Assembly: GCF_037975245.1 (NCBI RefSeq)
Contig: NC_092580.1
Coordinates: 2,267,501-2,331,500, forward strand
DNA length: 64,000 bases
DNA from: Apostichopus japonicus
Taxonomy: Eukaryota; Echinodermata; Holothuroidea; Aspidochirotida; Stichopodidae
Direction: 5' to 3'
The position numbers and the translations under genes are program-made. Under the pieces are notes generated by a model. That model was not told where the DNA came from and made no database searches. It saw nothing but the letters and a program-made list of their open reading frames with translations. Positions 1 to 11,203 of the stretch are shown here, in pieces (the stretch's first letter is position 1; each line of letters opens with the position of its first letter).

Positions 1-453
1 TTGCAGGCTTCACATCTTCCATCGATATTGTCTGTGAGAGCTGTAAATAGGACTATCTGGAGTTCGTCTATATATGCAGCAGAAATGTACCCATTACGTC
101 ACTTACATGTACAGTATGCACACATAACCTTTCCCTATTTGTCTATGCGTACATGTATAAACTTACCTTTGAGTTTGGTATTTGTTCGTGGCGAAGTTAT
201 ATCTTTCCCTTTTAAAGCGCCCTCACTTGCGGTGGTTGTAAATGTGTGTCACTTGAACCAGGGGTGTGTAACACACCCCTGCTCTGACCAACCGTGTAAT
301 ATTTACGCGCAATTTGATATCCATATAAGACAATACTTATAACTAATTGGTTAAATCTAACTCTCGAGTTATATAGGGTTCAGTACAGTGCAGCAAGTTT
401 TCTTATCCCACAAATCCCACAGCAGACCGTTGATGTTTTATGACTAAGTATAG
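1..453. other. Unannotated AT-rich DNA at the window edge
   Basis: I see no supported gene. A plus-strand frame is open from the left edge to position 342, but its translation has no recognisable domain and it may simply be cut by the window edge. An exon entering from outside cannot be excluded. Confidence 0.5.
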
Positions 454-845
454 CCTACGTCCAAGGGCGTAGGAACCGGGGGGCTGGGGGGGGGGGGGGC
501 GCCAGCCCCCCAGTGAAAAATGTGGAGGGGCGGAAGTATCATTCCGCCCCCCCCACTTCGCAAGTCAAAAAACCCCTTTTTCATTTCCAAATGAGAAAAA
601 AAATCTCATTTGGAGCACCAAATTGCATCTAAGGCCAGGTGAAAATACGAAATTTAGTTTACAAAATGGAGTGGGTGTTGAAGTGTGCTATATTGCACCA
701 AATTGCATCTGAGGCCACCTGGAAATGCAAAAAAATCCAAAGGGGAGGGGGGCACCCCCTTCCCTTAGACCCCTCCCCCAGGCCGGCCATCAGTCTTCAG
801 CCCCCCCCCCACTCAAAAGTAACTTCCTACGCCACTGCCTACGTC
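454..845. mobile_element. Non-autonomous hAT element, family A copy 1, with 8-bp target duplication
   Basis: The element body is 462-837 (376 bp). It starts CAAGGGCGTAGGAA and ends TTCCTACGCCACTG, so the termini are inverted copies (CAAGGGCGTAGGAA against CAGTGGCGTAGGAA). It is flanked by the identical octamer CCTACGTC at 454-461 and 838-845. Eight-base duplications and CA-starting ends are the signature of the hAT superfamily. The interior holds a G14 run facing a C-rich stretch that can fold back (GGGGGCTGG against CCAGCCCCC), a short internal palindrome around 587-612 (CCAAATGAGA / TCTCATTTGG), and the tract CACCAAATTGCATCT, which occurs twice. There is no transposase, so it is a MITE-like passenger that depends on an autonomous hAT element elsewhere. 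A second copy lies at 35913-36296. Confidence 0.9.
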
Positions 846-3800
846 CATATATTCTAATGTAATTGTGTTGGACTCACGTGGAGTATAGTGCTGGTCAGAT
901 TGTTGTTATTTCTATTCAGGCTCAGGGTATAACCTTTGACCTTTCGTAGAGATTCATATCCCTAACCAGCTCTTATCCTCCCTTACTCTTTTCATCGTTA
1001 TCATATTTGCTCTCAGAAGTAATATTTTCTTCCAGCCTAAGGTATAAAATATTCAGTCGTAAAAAATCAAAAATACATAAAATAATATCCCCAAACCAAA
1101 AACGAAGCATCCAATCATCCAGTTACGACTTAAGCTTTAAAGTTAACAGAATTTGCCACAAAGGAAGTAAGCTTAATTGCTGGTCATTAATTACACAGCC
1201 GACAGTCACAAATTTGGGTTCGAAGAACACCCGACGTTTCGATATTATATATATATCTATATTGTCGTATGTTTATAACCTAAACTAGGCTTTTAAAGAT
1301 TGTCTTCAGAGAATAACTAGGATATCTGACGCCAGGTAACAAATAGTTTACAGCCATTTAGAACTTCTAACAAGTAGTTAGAGAAATTTAAGGAAACGTT
1401 TGGCGTGTTCTACTTGGAGTTTTAGTAACAAGTGTATTAAACTAAACGGACGTATTGTACGAAAGGTTACTAAGAAGCTTAACAGATGTACCAAACATTT
1501 GAAGAAGAAAAAACGTCATGAAATATCGCTTACAAGCAGAGGTGGAAAATATCCATAACAAACCACCGGGAAAGGTCAATTAAACTGATATAATGTGAAT
1601 AAAGATGATAATCAGTTATACTGGAAAGGATTGATTGGACGAATGACTGAATGAGGGAACGAACGAATGAAATATCGAATGAAAAAAGAGTAGTGAAAAT
1701 GTAACAACAGAGGACTTTACTTCATTCTACGAGACTACGACTAATGTCAATGATCAATATGAAGCTTGCCTTACATGCCCGGAGCGATGATTTTAACTTT
1801 AACATGTCCGCAAATAAGTCACAGTACAAATCAATTCATCTAACGTAGATATCAGGTGTGACAAAAAACAACTTGTGTTTAGAAGTGAATATTGGGTGTC
1901 GCTAAATGTATTTTTCATATATGGCACAGCATATATACGTAGAGTAGCGTTATTATATATAACTGTAATAACGGAAGCAATATATTTACAAAGAAAAGCG
2001 ACCCTATTACTAACTTTTGTTTTCCATTTCTTTGCGTTATTTTATGATTTTTAGATGTTGTCTATATAGCTGTGGTGTCTGTCAATGCTATATATATATA
2101 TGTGCAGCTGTATTAGAAGGTTAAACTTATAAATCGATTCTTTGAGCAAGATGAACGCGGTGGCTAGTATTATTTATAGCCGTAACCTTCCGGCAAAAGC
2201 AAAAACAAGAAGTATAGTGTTTCATTTCTTCCCTTGCTTCAAATAGATTATTTATATTTAGTAAACAGGTTTTGATATTAAAGCAAACAGAATCACACCA
2301 AAGGTGAAACTAAGAGAACTTTGTAAGTAAAAAATTGATAAGATTGCGTTTAGGCCTACTGGCAATGACGCATCTTTAATAATTTTATATAATATTTGTT
2401 TTGTTCCATGTTATAGTTGATGATGTCCACCAATTAAGTGAATGATAATCTGTTTCCGGTTTTTTTGCATGGTCTACTGCAGTGTCCTTCACCCAAGGAT
2501 AATATACAATACCCTTTGTCTACTTAAAAAAACAAACAATGGACCGATATATGACAATGAGCATCATCATATCTTATATCTACTTATACTATACTACAAA
2601 GTCTATATATTTACTAGAGCTCTCAGACGATACGGTAACTTTTACCTTACGTTTTGACTCCTGTATCTATACCACAATGCCGGTGGCATCCTCAGAAGGA
2701 GGAAATACCCGACGAAAAATGTTATAGAAATACAACATGCACTACTAGCAGTGTTTCTTATCGATCTACAACATATTAAAACTATACGGTTTGGCCTAAA
2801 GTCATCCTTTCCATAAGGTATATTACTGGAAAGCGCCAGGTGGGAGAGGTATTTTGTTGACGATAAGTTTCAGGTCCTACGTTTACCTGGTAAACACAAC
2901 ATACCTGGCGTCTTATAATCCTCTCATCAGATGTCATCTTATGCAGTGCTCTGTAAATCAACATACTTTGCAAAACGGATTTAAAGCTTTGAAGTTGAGC
3001 GACGTCATGAGTATTAAATGATAAGCAGACATTACCTCTGTCTGTGAGAGACCTTGATGGAAAACTCCCATTAAATATCTAAAGAAATGTTTGCTCTAAT
3101 GTTGTTGAAATTGTCGATGATTACACGGACCTATAGGAACCACGTTCAATTACAATATATGGCTGCCATGGCTTGATGACGTGATATTTGGACTTGATCA
3201 AGTCTCCGGTGTATGCATGAAGTATCATGAAACCCGTGTTATCCTCCATACAGAGTATAGGTTCTTAACTGTGTTAGGGAGTTGTTTATCTCAAGTATCT
3301 CTCAATGGACAGATAATGGTGGGTGGGGTTGCTTCTCATTTAAACATGTACCCGTAGCAAACAAGAAAATGTCACAGTGCGTTCCATGATCGCCTAGGGT
3401 GTCCCACGGTAAATATGGACAGTTTTGGAACGATCAAAATAATCCAACTCATACACATACACGCCCTCGTTTTAAGGCGATATGTCTGCATATCCATAAC
3501 TAATCCCCCGCAAGAAAGAAAATGTAACTAATCTAGTGATAATGCGTCCGTACATAACTGGAATGAGATGAAACTAATTTCGTTATAATCGTTTCATGTG
3601 CATTTAACATTTACATTGGACAGCTCGCGTACATGATATAATGCAGTATTGAAACACCGGTGTTTGCCCGTCAGGCTAATAACAAGAACTTCAAAGTATT
3701 TTCATATATAGTTTTGTTTTCCAAACGATTCCAATGGGTTTGTTAAAAAACATTGCTAAAATGCTAAAAGATGTTAAAATAAAGAAAAATTGGCTACAAT

Positions 3801-4917
3801 TTTATTCATAGAGTGAAACCCGATGGCGCCCAATCTTATAGATATATTGTTGCACGATTGTGTCAGTATGTCGACTGTGATGTAGCCCGGATGGGAATTT
3901 TATATAAAACTTTCAAATCTGTGTAATTTTCCTTTCCATATAAGTTAAATAGCAACATGGTAAACTCACGCTATGGTACACTCTTTGGGTTGGAAATAGC
4001 TTTCTATATGCTGGATAATAATAATAATACTGTCTCATCAACAGTACCATGTTACAAGGTGTTTGCGCAATGCGTGAACATTATAAACTGTACTGGTGCA
4101 GTAAGCTGGTAGTTATCTATGTCTGTAAACGACACCCCCACCCCCCCCCCCTCCGATAAAACGAGAATCCACCACGAGTTATGTATAGCAAAGCCCAGAA
4201 CTATATGAATACAACTGTATATGAACGTGTCGATGCTTCAAGGGCAATGTTAACGACCTTGACGAGTTTCTGCACATTCGGTTCTTACATTATATGCGTG
4301 ACCTCACAATATTTTCATGTGTTTTGCTTCGTGGCTAGGCGAAACAAAACAACAATTGGAACTGTATGGTGGGATTACAGAAAGTTAGGAAGAAATATAT
4401 ATATACTATCTGTGGCGAATCATTGTGAAATCATGACTTAAGTTATTATTAAGGAAAATAACTGCAAAATTGGGGGTAAACTCTTTGTTGTAATCTCTTG
4501 GAATCAACTCAATTACTCAGCCAAAATAGTTCCTTTAAAAATTTTGCGGTCTTGTTGCGGTGGTATCGTGTAGCTCACACAAGAATGTAACATTTTAATA
4601 GCGACACAATAACACTTAAAAGCAGTTTACGAGAATGAAATTAATGTATTACTGTAGTTTACTGAAAAGAAGAATGGAATTATAGCATTCCCATCGACTA
4701 TTACTAAATTCTGTTGTAAACTATGCGAGACGTGGTCTACATCATGAAAGTTAAAGAAACTGATGAAATATGTTAAAAGTCTCTATTTATCTAGATGTGT
4801 TCTTTCGTCAAATATGTCCTTCTGTTAATTACTGTTTGAAAGTTGTGAGTCAGTGATTGTGATCTCGGCAACTGAGTTGAAAATGCTTCTTTATAATATT
4901 TACACCATTTGTCCAAC
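846..4917. other. Long stretch with no recognised gene
   Basis: Unique-looking AT-rich DNA. It contains a C-rich homopolymer block near 4135-4152 and one TAGGCCTA octamer at 2351. None of the open frames (up to 93 codons) shows a domain or a convincing codon pattern. I see nothing else I can support. Confidence 0.4.
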
Positions 4918-4924
4918 GAATATA

Positions 4925-5425
4925 TTGGCTCGTATACTCATTAGCAATAATATTAACTCGTATACTCATGAGCAATATTAATTACTCGTATGCTCATGAG
5001 CAGTAATATTAACTCGTATACTCATGAGCAATAATATTTACTCGTAAACTCACGAGCAATAGTAATTACATATATACACATGAGCAGAAATATTAACTCG
5101 TATACTCATGAGCAATAGTAATTACTCGCATACTCATGGGCAGTACTATTAACTTGATTACTCCTGAGCAATAGTAATTACTCGTATTACTCGAATACTC
5201 ATAAGCAATAATAATTACTCATATTCTCACGAGCAGTACTATTATCTCGATTGCTCATGAGCAGTAATAATTACTCGAATACTCATGAGCATTGATATTA
5301 ACTCGTATACTCATCAGTAATAATACTTACTCGTATACTCATGAGCAATAATATTTACTCGTACTAATATAAGCAACAATATTTACACGCACGCATGCAT
5401 GAGCTATAACATTTACTGATACTCA
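4925..5425. repeat. 28-bp minisatellite, about 17-18 divergent copies
   Basis: The unit is approximately ACTCGTATACTCATGAGC followed by AATAATATTA. CTCG anchors recur every 28 bp (4929, 4957, 4985, 5013 and onward). Each unit carries the 8-bp palindrome CTCATGAG, so the array is a string of potential small hairpins. Copies diverge towards the right end, where phase is lost and single units change length. No coding potential is seen. Confidence 0.9.
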
Positions 5426-7672
5426 TGAAGATTGAATATGTTTTATTACAATGTTGGATTTTTGTTGAATTCGTTCTCACGACCTTGTATAACATGTACT
5501 CTCGCTCCCAGCGAGCAAAGAAAACCGCAAGCAGCTGTACATTAGGCGAAATAATCAGGGCTTGCTTTTATTTACAAATCTCCCCATACTTTCCATAAGC
5601 CCACCGAAAGTAAGACCACCTCAACTCTTGTTATACGGGAGCAGATAATTAGCACGAACAGTAGTCTGGAGCCATCGTAGTCTTCAGACAATTTCAATTC
5701 TGTATATCTTACATCAACAATCATTCTACTATAGCAATCCACTTCTATTATTCCAACTTTTCAGCTGTCAGTATATAAAGAACTCTAGACAGTTTAATCG
5801 CTTTAATTTGGGGGTTGTTATCAGCATTGATAGCTCTTATGGAGGTAATGCCAACGCCTACCATAATATAACTCTCTTATATTCTACCAATCTACAGGGC
5901 TTGCCTGTATAGTTCAATTGTAAGCTGATAGACAGCTTACTGTACTTTGCCTTTCACTAGAAAAGAAAACACGCAAGGACTTTTCAATCACTCGACTTAA
6001 CAGCTCAAAAATCACCTGGAATTAAGAAACCAGTGACGTGTATAAAGTTATTAGTTTTGCATCGAGTACATAGCTGATGACAGGAGGCTAATTAGATAGT
6101 TAGTACATGAAACCCAGTCACGTTTGCAATGAAATGTTTAAGTACTCTTATGTGAATTTGGAAACTTTCGTAAGAATTGTAAATCACCTGATCTTTAAAA
6201 CACCTATTAGTTTCTCATTTGATCAACGGATCTTTGGTTTTAGTGTTAGATCCTGGTGTCACAATAATGTAATCCTAATGCAGAAATGTAATATCGAATG
6301 TACGTTAAGTGTGACTTCTCTACTGACCTCGTATCCATTTGTATATAGAACAGCATACTAACATATCACAAAGCAGGCCTGTATGTAATTATGCATGTGC
6401 GGTAATATTCCATTGACATGCAAGCTATAAATTTATTCAACAACACCTAAATCAAATTGCAAGAATCGCTTTGAAACAAACGTTCACAGCCATGGCAGGG
6501 TATAGTTGAATTTATTCTTTATTTTTCGAGTGAAATATACCTGCAGGCAACAGGTTAATATATTCTTCTTCTGTATTTGACAGCGTTGATGTCCACCCCA
6601 AGAATCACGCCAAAAGTGTCCACTAGATCAAAAAACATCTGGCTTTAGATGGATATTTAACACATGTGTGACTATTTGTAGCTCTTCTTTATATATGTTG
6701 TAGTCTAATTAGTACGGATCTGTGTGACCTTTACAGTAAATTGTCCTGAATACGGAAAACTAATATCATATAACTTTGAGCTCATCTGGCATATCCCAGA
6801 TTTTTATCAAAACGGGCATCTGGTCTTCAACTTACTTGTTTGTAATTTGTTTTCATCCATATATCAGTTATTATGAAGAACATCATGTTTAGTCCCTTAT
6901 AAATATAAATTCAGATACAATAACGTTCGCAGATGGTGAAGAGTGGAGTGGCCACTAGTCTCTCTTCAATGGATTTCTTCTTTTTTTGAAAATATAAGGA
7001 TATCTGTTAGATTCCTTATTTTGTTATACAGGGTAAGGTGCAACCCGTGCCTTACCCCTTCCTCCATGAAAACAAGCAAACATCACGCCACCAGACTGGT
7101 GGTATTTTCTTTATCCCCTCTTCGTTGGGAAATTACAAATAAAGACAGTATTTTTGTTGTTGTATATATACACGTAAGCCTTTGTTCATGTAGTTCCGTA
7201 TACAGAACTGAACCACGGAACTTTTTACGTAATTCAAATGGCACTGTTTTTGCACACTGTGGCACCATTATTTTAAGTATGTAGATATTTCTATTAATTT
7301 TTGTTTTGCCTTTCATTATTTTATATCAACCATGTCACAAACTCCCTCCTATATGAAACGTTGTAGATGCGACAACGATCAGGTAACCAGTTTAAACGCA
7401 GTGTTTCTATATGCAGTGTTTCTATATGCAGTGTTTATACATATGTACAACATGCAACATTACCGGGAGAACTTACTCTATATAAAAGTTAAAAGTGTGG
7501 ACATGTTCATCCGAAAACGCGGTCCAGATACTATCAAGTACTACCCTACATGGACATATCCATGACATCAGACACACTAATTAATTAATTACTATAAATT
7601 GGAGTCGTATCAAAGAAAAATATTCCCTAATTGTAATACTGAAAATGTGTACAAATGCACCGTTATATAAGG
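5426..7672. other. Stretch with no recognised gene
   Basis: AT-rich unique DNA. The only structure I note is a 15-bp tandem triplicate GCAGTGTTTCTATAT at 7398-7440. Open frames of up to 113 codons in this stretch show no recognisable domain. Confidence 0.4.
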
Positions 7673-8204
7673 AATCAGAGCAGTGGTGTGCACAGACATG
7701 GGAACGGGGGGGGGGGGGGTCAAAATCCCCAAATGATAACCCTCCCCGATTGATCAACGGGTAATGGCATAGGCCTTTGTAGAAGGGGCTAACACTGGAT
7801 GCATGGTTTATAAAGGAGGTAGGAACATAAGGGATGTCTACGGGTTCCCCACCCAGAAAAAAAGCCTCAAAGTTTAGAAGTCAAATTGGTGCGTTCGTAT
7901 GCATATTTAGACTATAAACTAGATCGATAATTAGGTCTAAACACAATGTTGAATTTATGTGGAATTGGAAAGAGCCGGCAGGGTGGGGTGGGGGGGGGGG
8001 GTGAGGGAGGGGAAGCTGGCGGGAACCTGTATCGATCCAACACTGGTTCCGCGCCTAATGTCATCTTGGGCCGGAGGAGTGGTCCAATTCTTCCCCGATT
8101 GAATGTTAAACTTTCCCCGACTGAAAGTTTCTCCCGACTTACGAAGGCCGGGTTGACCCACCCCCCCTCCAATTCCGGGCTTTGCACACGTCACTGAATC
8201 AGAG
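7673..8204. mobile_element. Non-autonomous hAT element, family B, with perfect 8-bp target duplication
   Basis: The element body is 7681-8196 (516 bp). The left end is CAGTGGTGTGCACAGAC. The right end, read inward on the other strand, is CAGTGACGTGTGCAAAGC, giving imperfect terminal inverted repeats that both start CAGTG. The octamer AATCAGAG flanks the body on both sides (7673-7680 and 8197-8204). An 8-bp duplication plus CAGTG ends is diagnostic of hAT. The interior has G14 (7706-7719) and G12 (7990-8001) runs. Overlapping open frames of 83-95 codons inside it on both strands are low-complexity by-products of G/C-rich sequence. No transposase motif is visible, so it is non-autonomous. Its ends differ from those of the 462 and 35913 copies, so I call it a separate family. 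Confidence 0.88.
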
Positions 8205-10807
8205 CTGGGGTTCACAGTAGCTCCATGATCAGAGTATATCAAAAGAAATCTGACTTATTTCTCTGTAAGAATTTGCTAAAGAGCACATTCTATCAAGCAG
8301 GATTGGTAGATTATTAATGCAAATCTAGAGAAAATTCAGTAGCATTACTACAACACGTTGCTTTAGCGCATAAGGTTCGATTCCCTGTGGATATGCGCGC
8401 GTTATAAATCACCATTACTTTTATCGTAAATATTTGCTAGGCCATCAAAGATTAGAAGAAGAAGTAGCTGAAATGGTCACTGCATGGGTTTGCATCTCCA
8501 AACAATCTTTTCATCTTCTACAATAAGGTATCTTCACTTAGTAGATGATTTAATCATAACACATTTAAGCCTTTAAAAAGACTCTGAACTTTCCTTTCAA
8601 TTCTACTTCAAAGTTAATTAAACCAATCTCAGCTGGACAGTAATCCAATTTAAAGCCTGTATTTTACCTTTCACAGGCATTCCAGAGAAAATACTTAAGC
8701 GCATCAACACACCATATATACGTGGCATTCAGTTATCCCAATGTATTGCTAACTGCAAAACATGGACGGCAGGATGATAAAAGATGTCTTAATTAACAGC
8801 TTTTCACCTTTAATCCCTTCCCCATTTATTTGTAGACACTGAGAAAAGGATTTGGACAAGTTCACAGGATTACCGGTAACTTCAAAGAAACCATCCTTGT
8901 GTCCAGGAGAGTGGACTTAGTCACGAAGACTTGTTCGACTTTCCGTCCGTAAGCAGATTTAACGGTATCAAGCACATATCAATGCAACTGGCAACAATAG
9001 TTCTTTACAATGTCGGATATCAAAAGACCATAATACCTTACTCTGTCTCATAAAAGAGAGTCAACGCAGATAAGGAGTGATCTTAGTACGATTCTTTCTC
9101 CCATACATGTCTAAGATAAGTAAAGACGACAGATGGTTTTACTGCATATCTTGCTAATTTGTGATAGCTGTGACTAGAGTCTCACATCACCGACGATATA
9201 CCCTAACTCTCCCCCCCCCCCCTTGTCTAAATCCGAATATTTGGCTTTCTAGTTTCCAAATCGTGTAATGAAAAGGCGACATATAGCGCATTAGAAAACA
9301 CATAGACAGATGTTATGATCGCATAAGTAAGAATGATATTAAATTACGCTCATCCTTATTTCAACTGAATACTAAAACTTCTGCCTAAAATGATTGAAAT
9401 TGTAGGTATTATTTCACTTTTATGTAGATTTATACTTACAAGGGAGGGCCGGTTAGTGTTAGACATATTAACATCATTACCAGATTTTTACCCCGGAGAG
9501 GATATTTTTGGGTGGTTTAACTTTTAGCGGGTTCTGTCATTGTTATGATAATCACACTCAATGGTCACCTTACATGAGGTGAGATGTGTCAAAAAGATAA
9601 ATCTATATGTTTCAATTAAATGTGCAATAATTCAGTGCTTTGTAATGAAAAACTATAAGGACACCTATTATGCAAATCCTGGGTTATAGGGGGCGGGGGA
9701 GGGACGACCGAGGGAAACAGTTACTGGCTGCCCATAGTCAACATGCTAACCGTCTCCATATTTATTGTAAACACAATTTTCTGTAACTCACCAACAAATT
9801 AAGAAATTATGAGCATCTGTTATAGCCTGCTTATGAAAACTAAATATTAAAGCTTAACCAATGCTTTATAAATGTTTGTTGATCATATTCGGCAACCCTG
9901 ACACCCAATTTCAACGATGCGTGTAATTAATATGCAGGCCACTGATTGGTTTAATTCATCACGACATTGTTTACTTCCGTGGCCTGCGTCACGTGTATCT
10001 ACCAACAACCATATTTCACAAGCGGTTTGTATTCATTGACAATATAGTAAGCAATTCCAGCATAATATACTGCTCTCTGTTTACAATATGCTAAATCTCT
10101 TGACATAATATGCGGTCCACTTAGACCTAGAACTGTCTCATTCATTTGCTAAAAAGTATGCCGGTTCAATATATTGCAATAATGTGAGCAAGTCTCTCCC
10201 GGTATAGAAGACTGCCGTTTAATTATCGGTGGTTGTGGTATATAGGAGGGACAATACGTGTCTTGTAATGAGATTTTAAGTATCGATTTTCAATTCGGTA
10301 CATCTATTAAAACTGAATTACAATCTGCATAGCTTACTTTTGGAGAGAGCACCTTTAGTTTGTTGTGATCCCTTTAATCCTATTTTGGTACGTTACATAA
10401 TGTATTTATTAATTATGAAAGAATGTCTCCCTGGTGACTTATTTTGATACACACGAAAGAATATAATCAGTTATTTTGATTAATAAAATGTATGAAAAAG
10501 AGTACAAATGTTGGTAATATTTACAAACACAAATGCTGTATTGACATGAAATCAATACGATACTGTAGTTAATATACTGAGTAATACGCATGTATCATTA
10601 TTACGTTACCAAATGTTGAGAGCTTTCAAGACAACATTGGCTATTGTTTTGAAATTTGATCGAATGTTGTTGCAAACCGAGAAAATAAGGAGCAGATTTA
10701 ACTCCTGTCTTCATAAATCTGAAGGAGATGAAACCTTCTTAAAGTGTTAAAACAAACTTGTTCTGGCATTTATTGTTGGTATTTCAGGGACATTGACTCA
10801 CACATGC
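8205..10807. other. Stretch with no recognised gene; a polymerase III B-box-like sequence and one inverted repeat
   Basis: GGTTCGATTCC at 8374-8384 matches the polymerase III B-box consensus exactly, and it is followed by GCGCGTTATAAAT, which resembles the tail of tRNA-derived SINEs. No A box is visible upstream, so at most this is a 3' SINE fragment. A 9-bp perfect inverted repeat GCAGGCCAC / GTGGCCTGC (9934-9942 and 9979-9987) encloses an ATTGG box and is followed by an E-box CACGTG at 9990-9995. A C12 run sits at 9211-9222. Confidence 0.35.
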
Positions 10808-11203
10808 GGTTATATATATACTCTATGGTTATATATACTCGATGGTGGTTATACTCTATGATTATATATTTACTGTATGGTTATCTTTACTCTATGGTTA
10901 TGTAAATACTCTATGATGATTTTATAAATACTCTTATGATGGTTATATATGCTCTATGGTTATATACTCTATGGTTATATATATATACTCTATGATGGTT
11001 ATTTATACTCTGTGGTTATATATACTATATGATGCATGGTTATATATTCTCTATGATGGTTATATATACTTTATGGTGGTTATGTAAAATATATGGTTAT
11101 ATATATAATATATGGTTATATTTATACTCTATGGTTATATATACTCTACAGTTATGTATACTCTATGGTTCTATATACGATATGCTTATATACTGTATGG
11201 TTC
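10808..11203. repeat. Degenerate tandem array of TATGGTTATATATACTC-type units
   Basis: About 400 bp built from short units combining TACTCTATGGTTATATA and TACTCTATGATGGTTATATA, with variable numbers of TA steps. Unit length varies (roughly 17-25 bp), so it is between a minisatellite and a compound microsatellite. The 72-codon open frame on its right side (11029-11247) is a by-product of the repeat. Confidence 0.85.

Noticed and set aside
1-342. 113-codon frame at the left edge
   Set aside because: No recognisable domain, ordinary AT-rich composition; could be part of something outside the window but cannot be supported.
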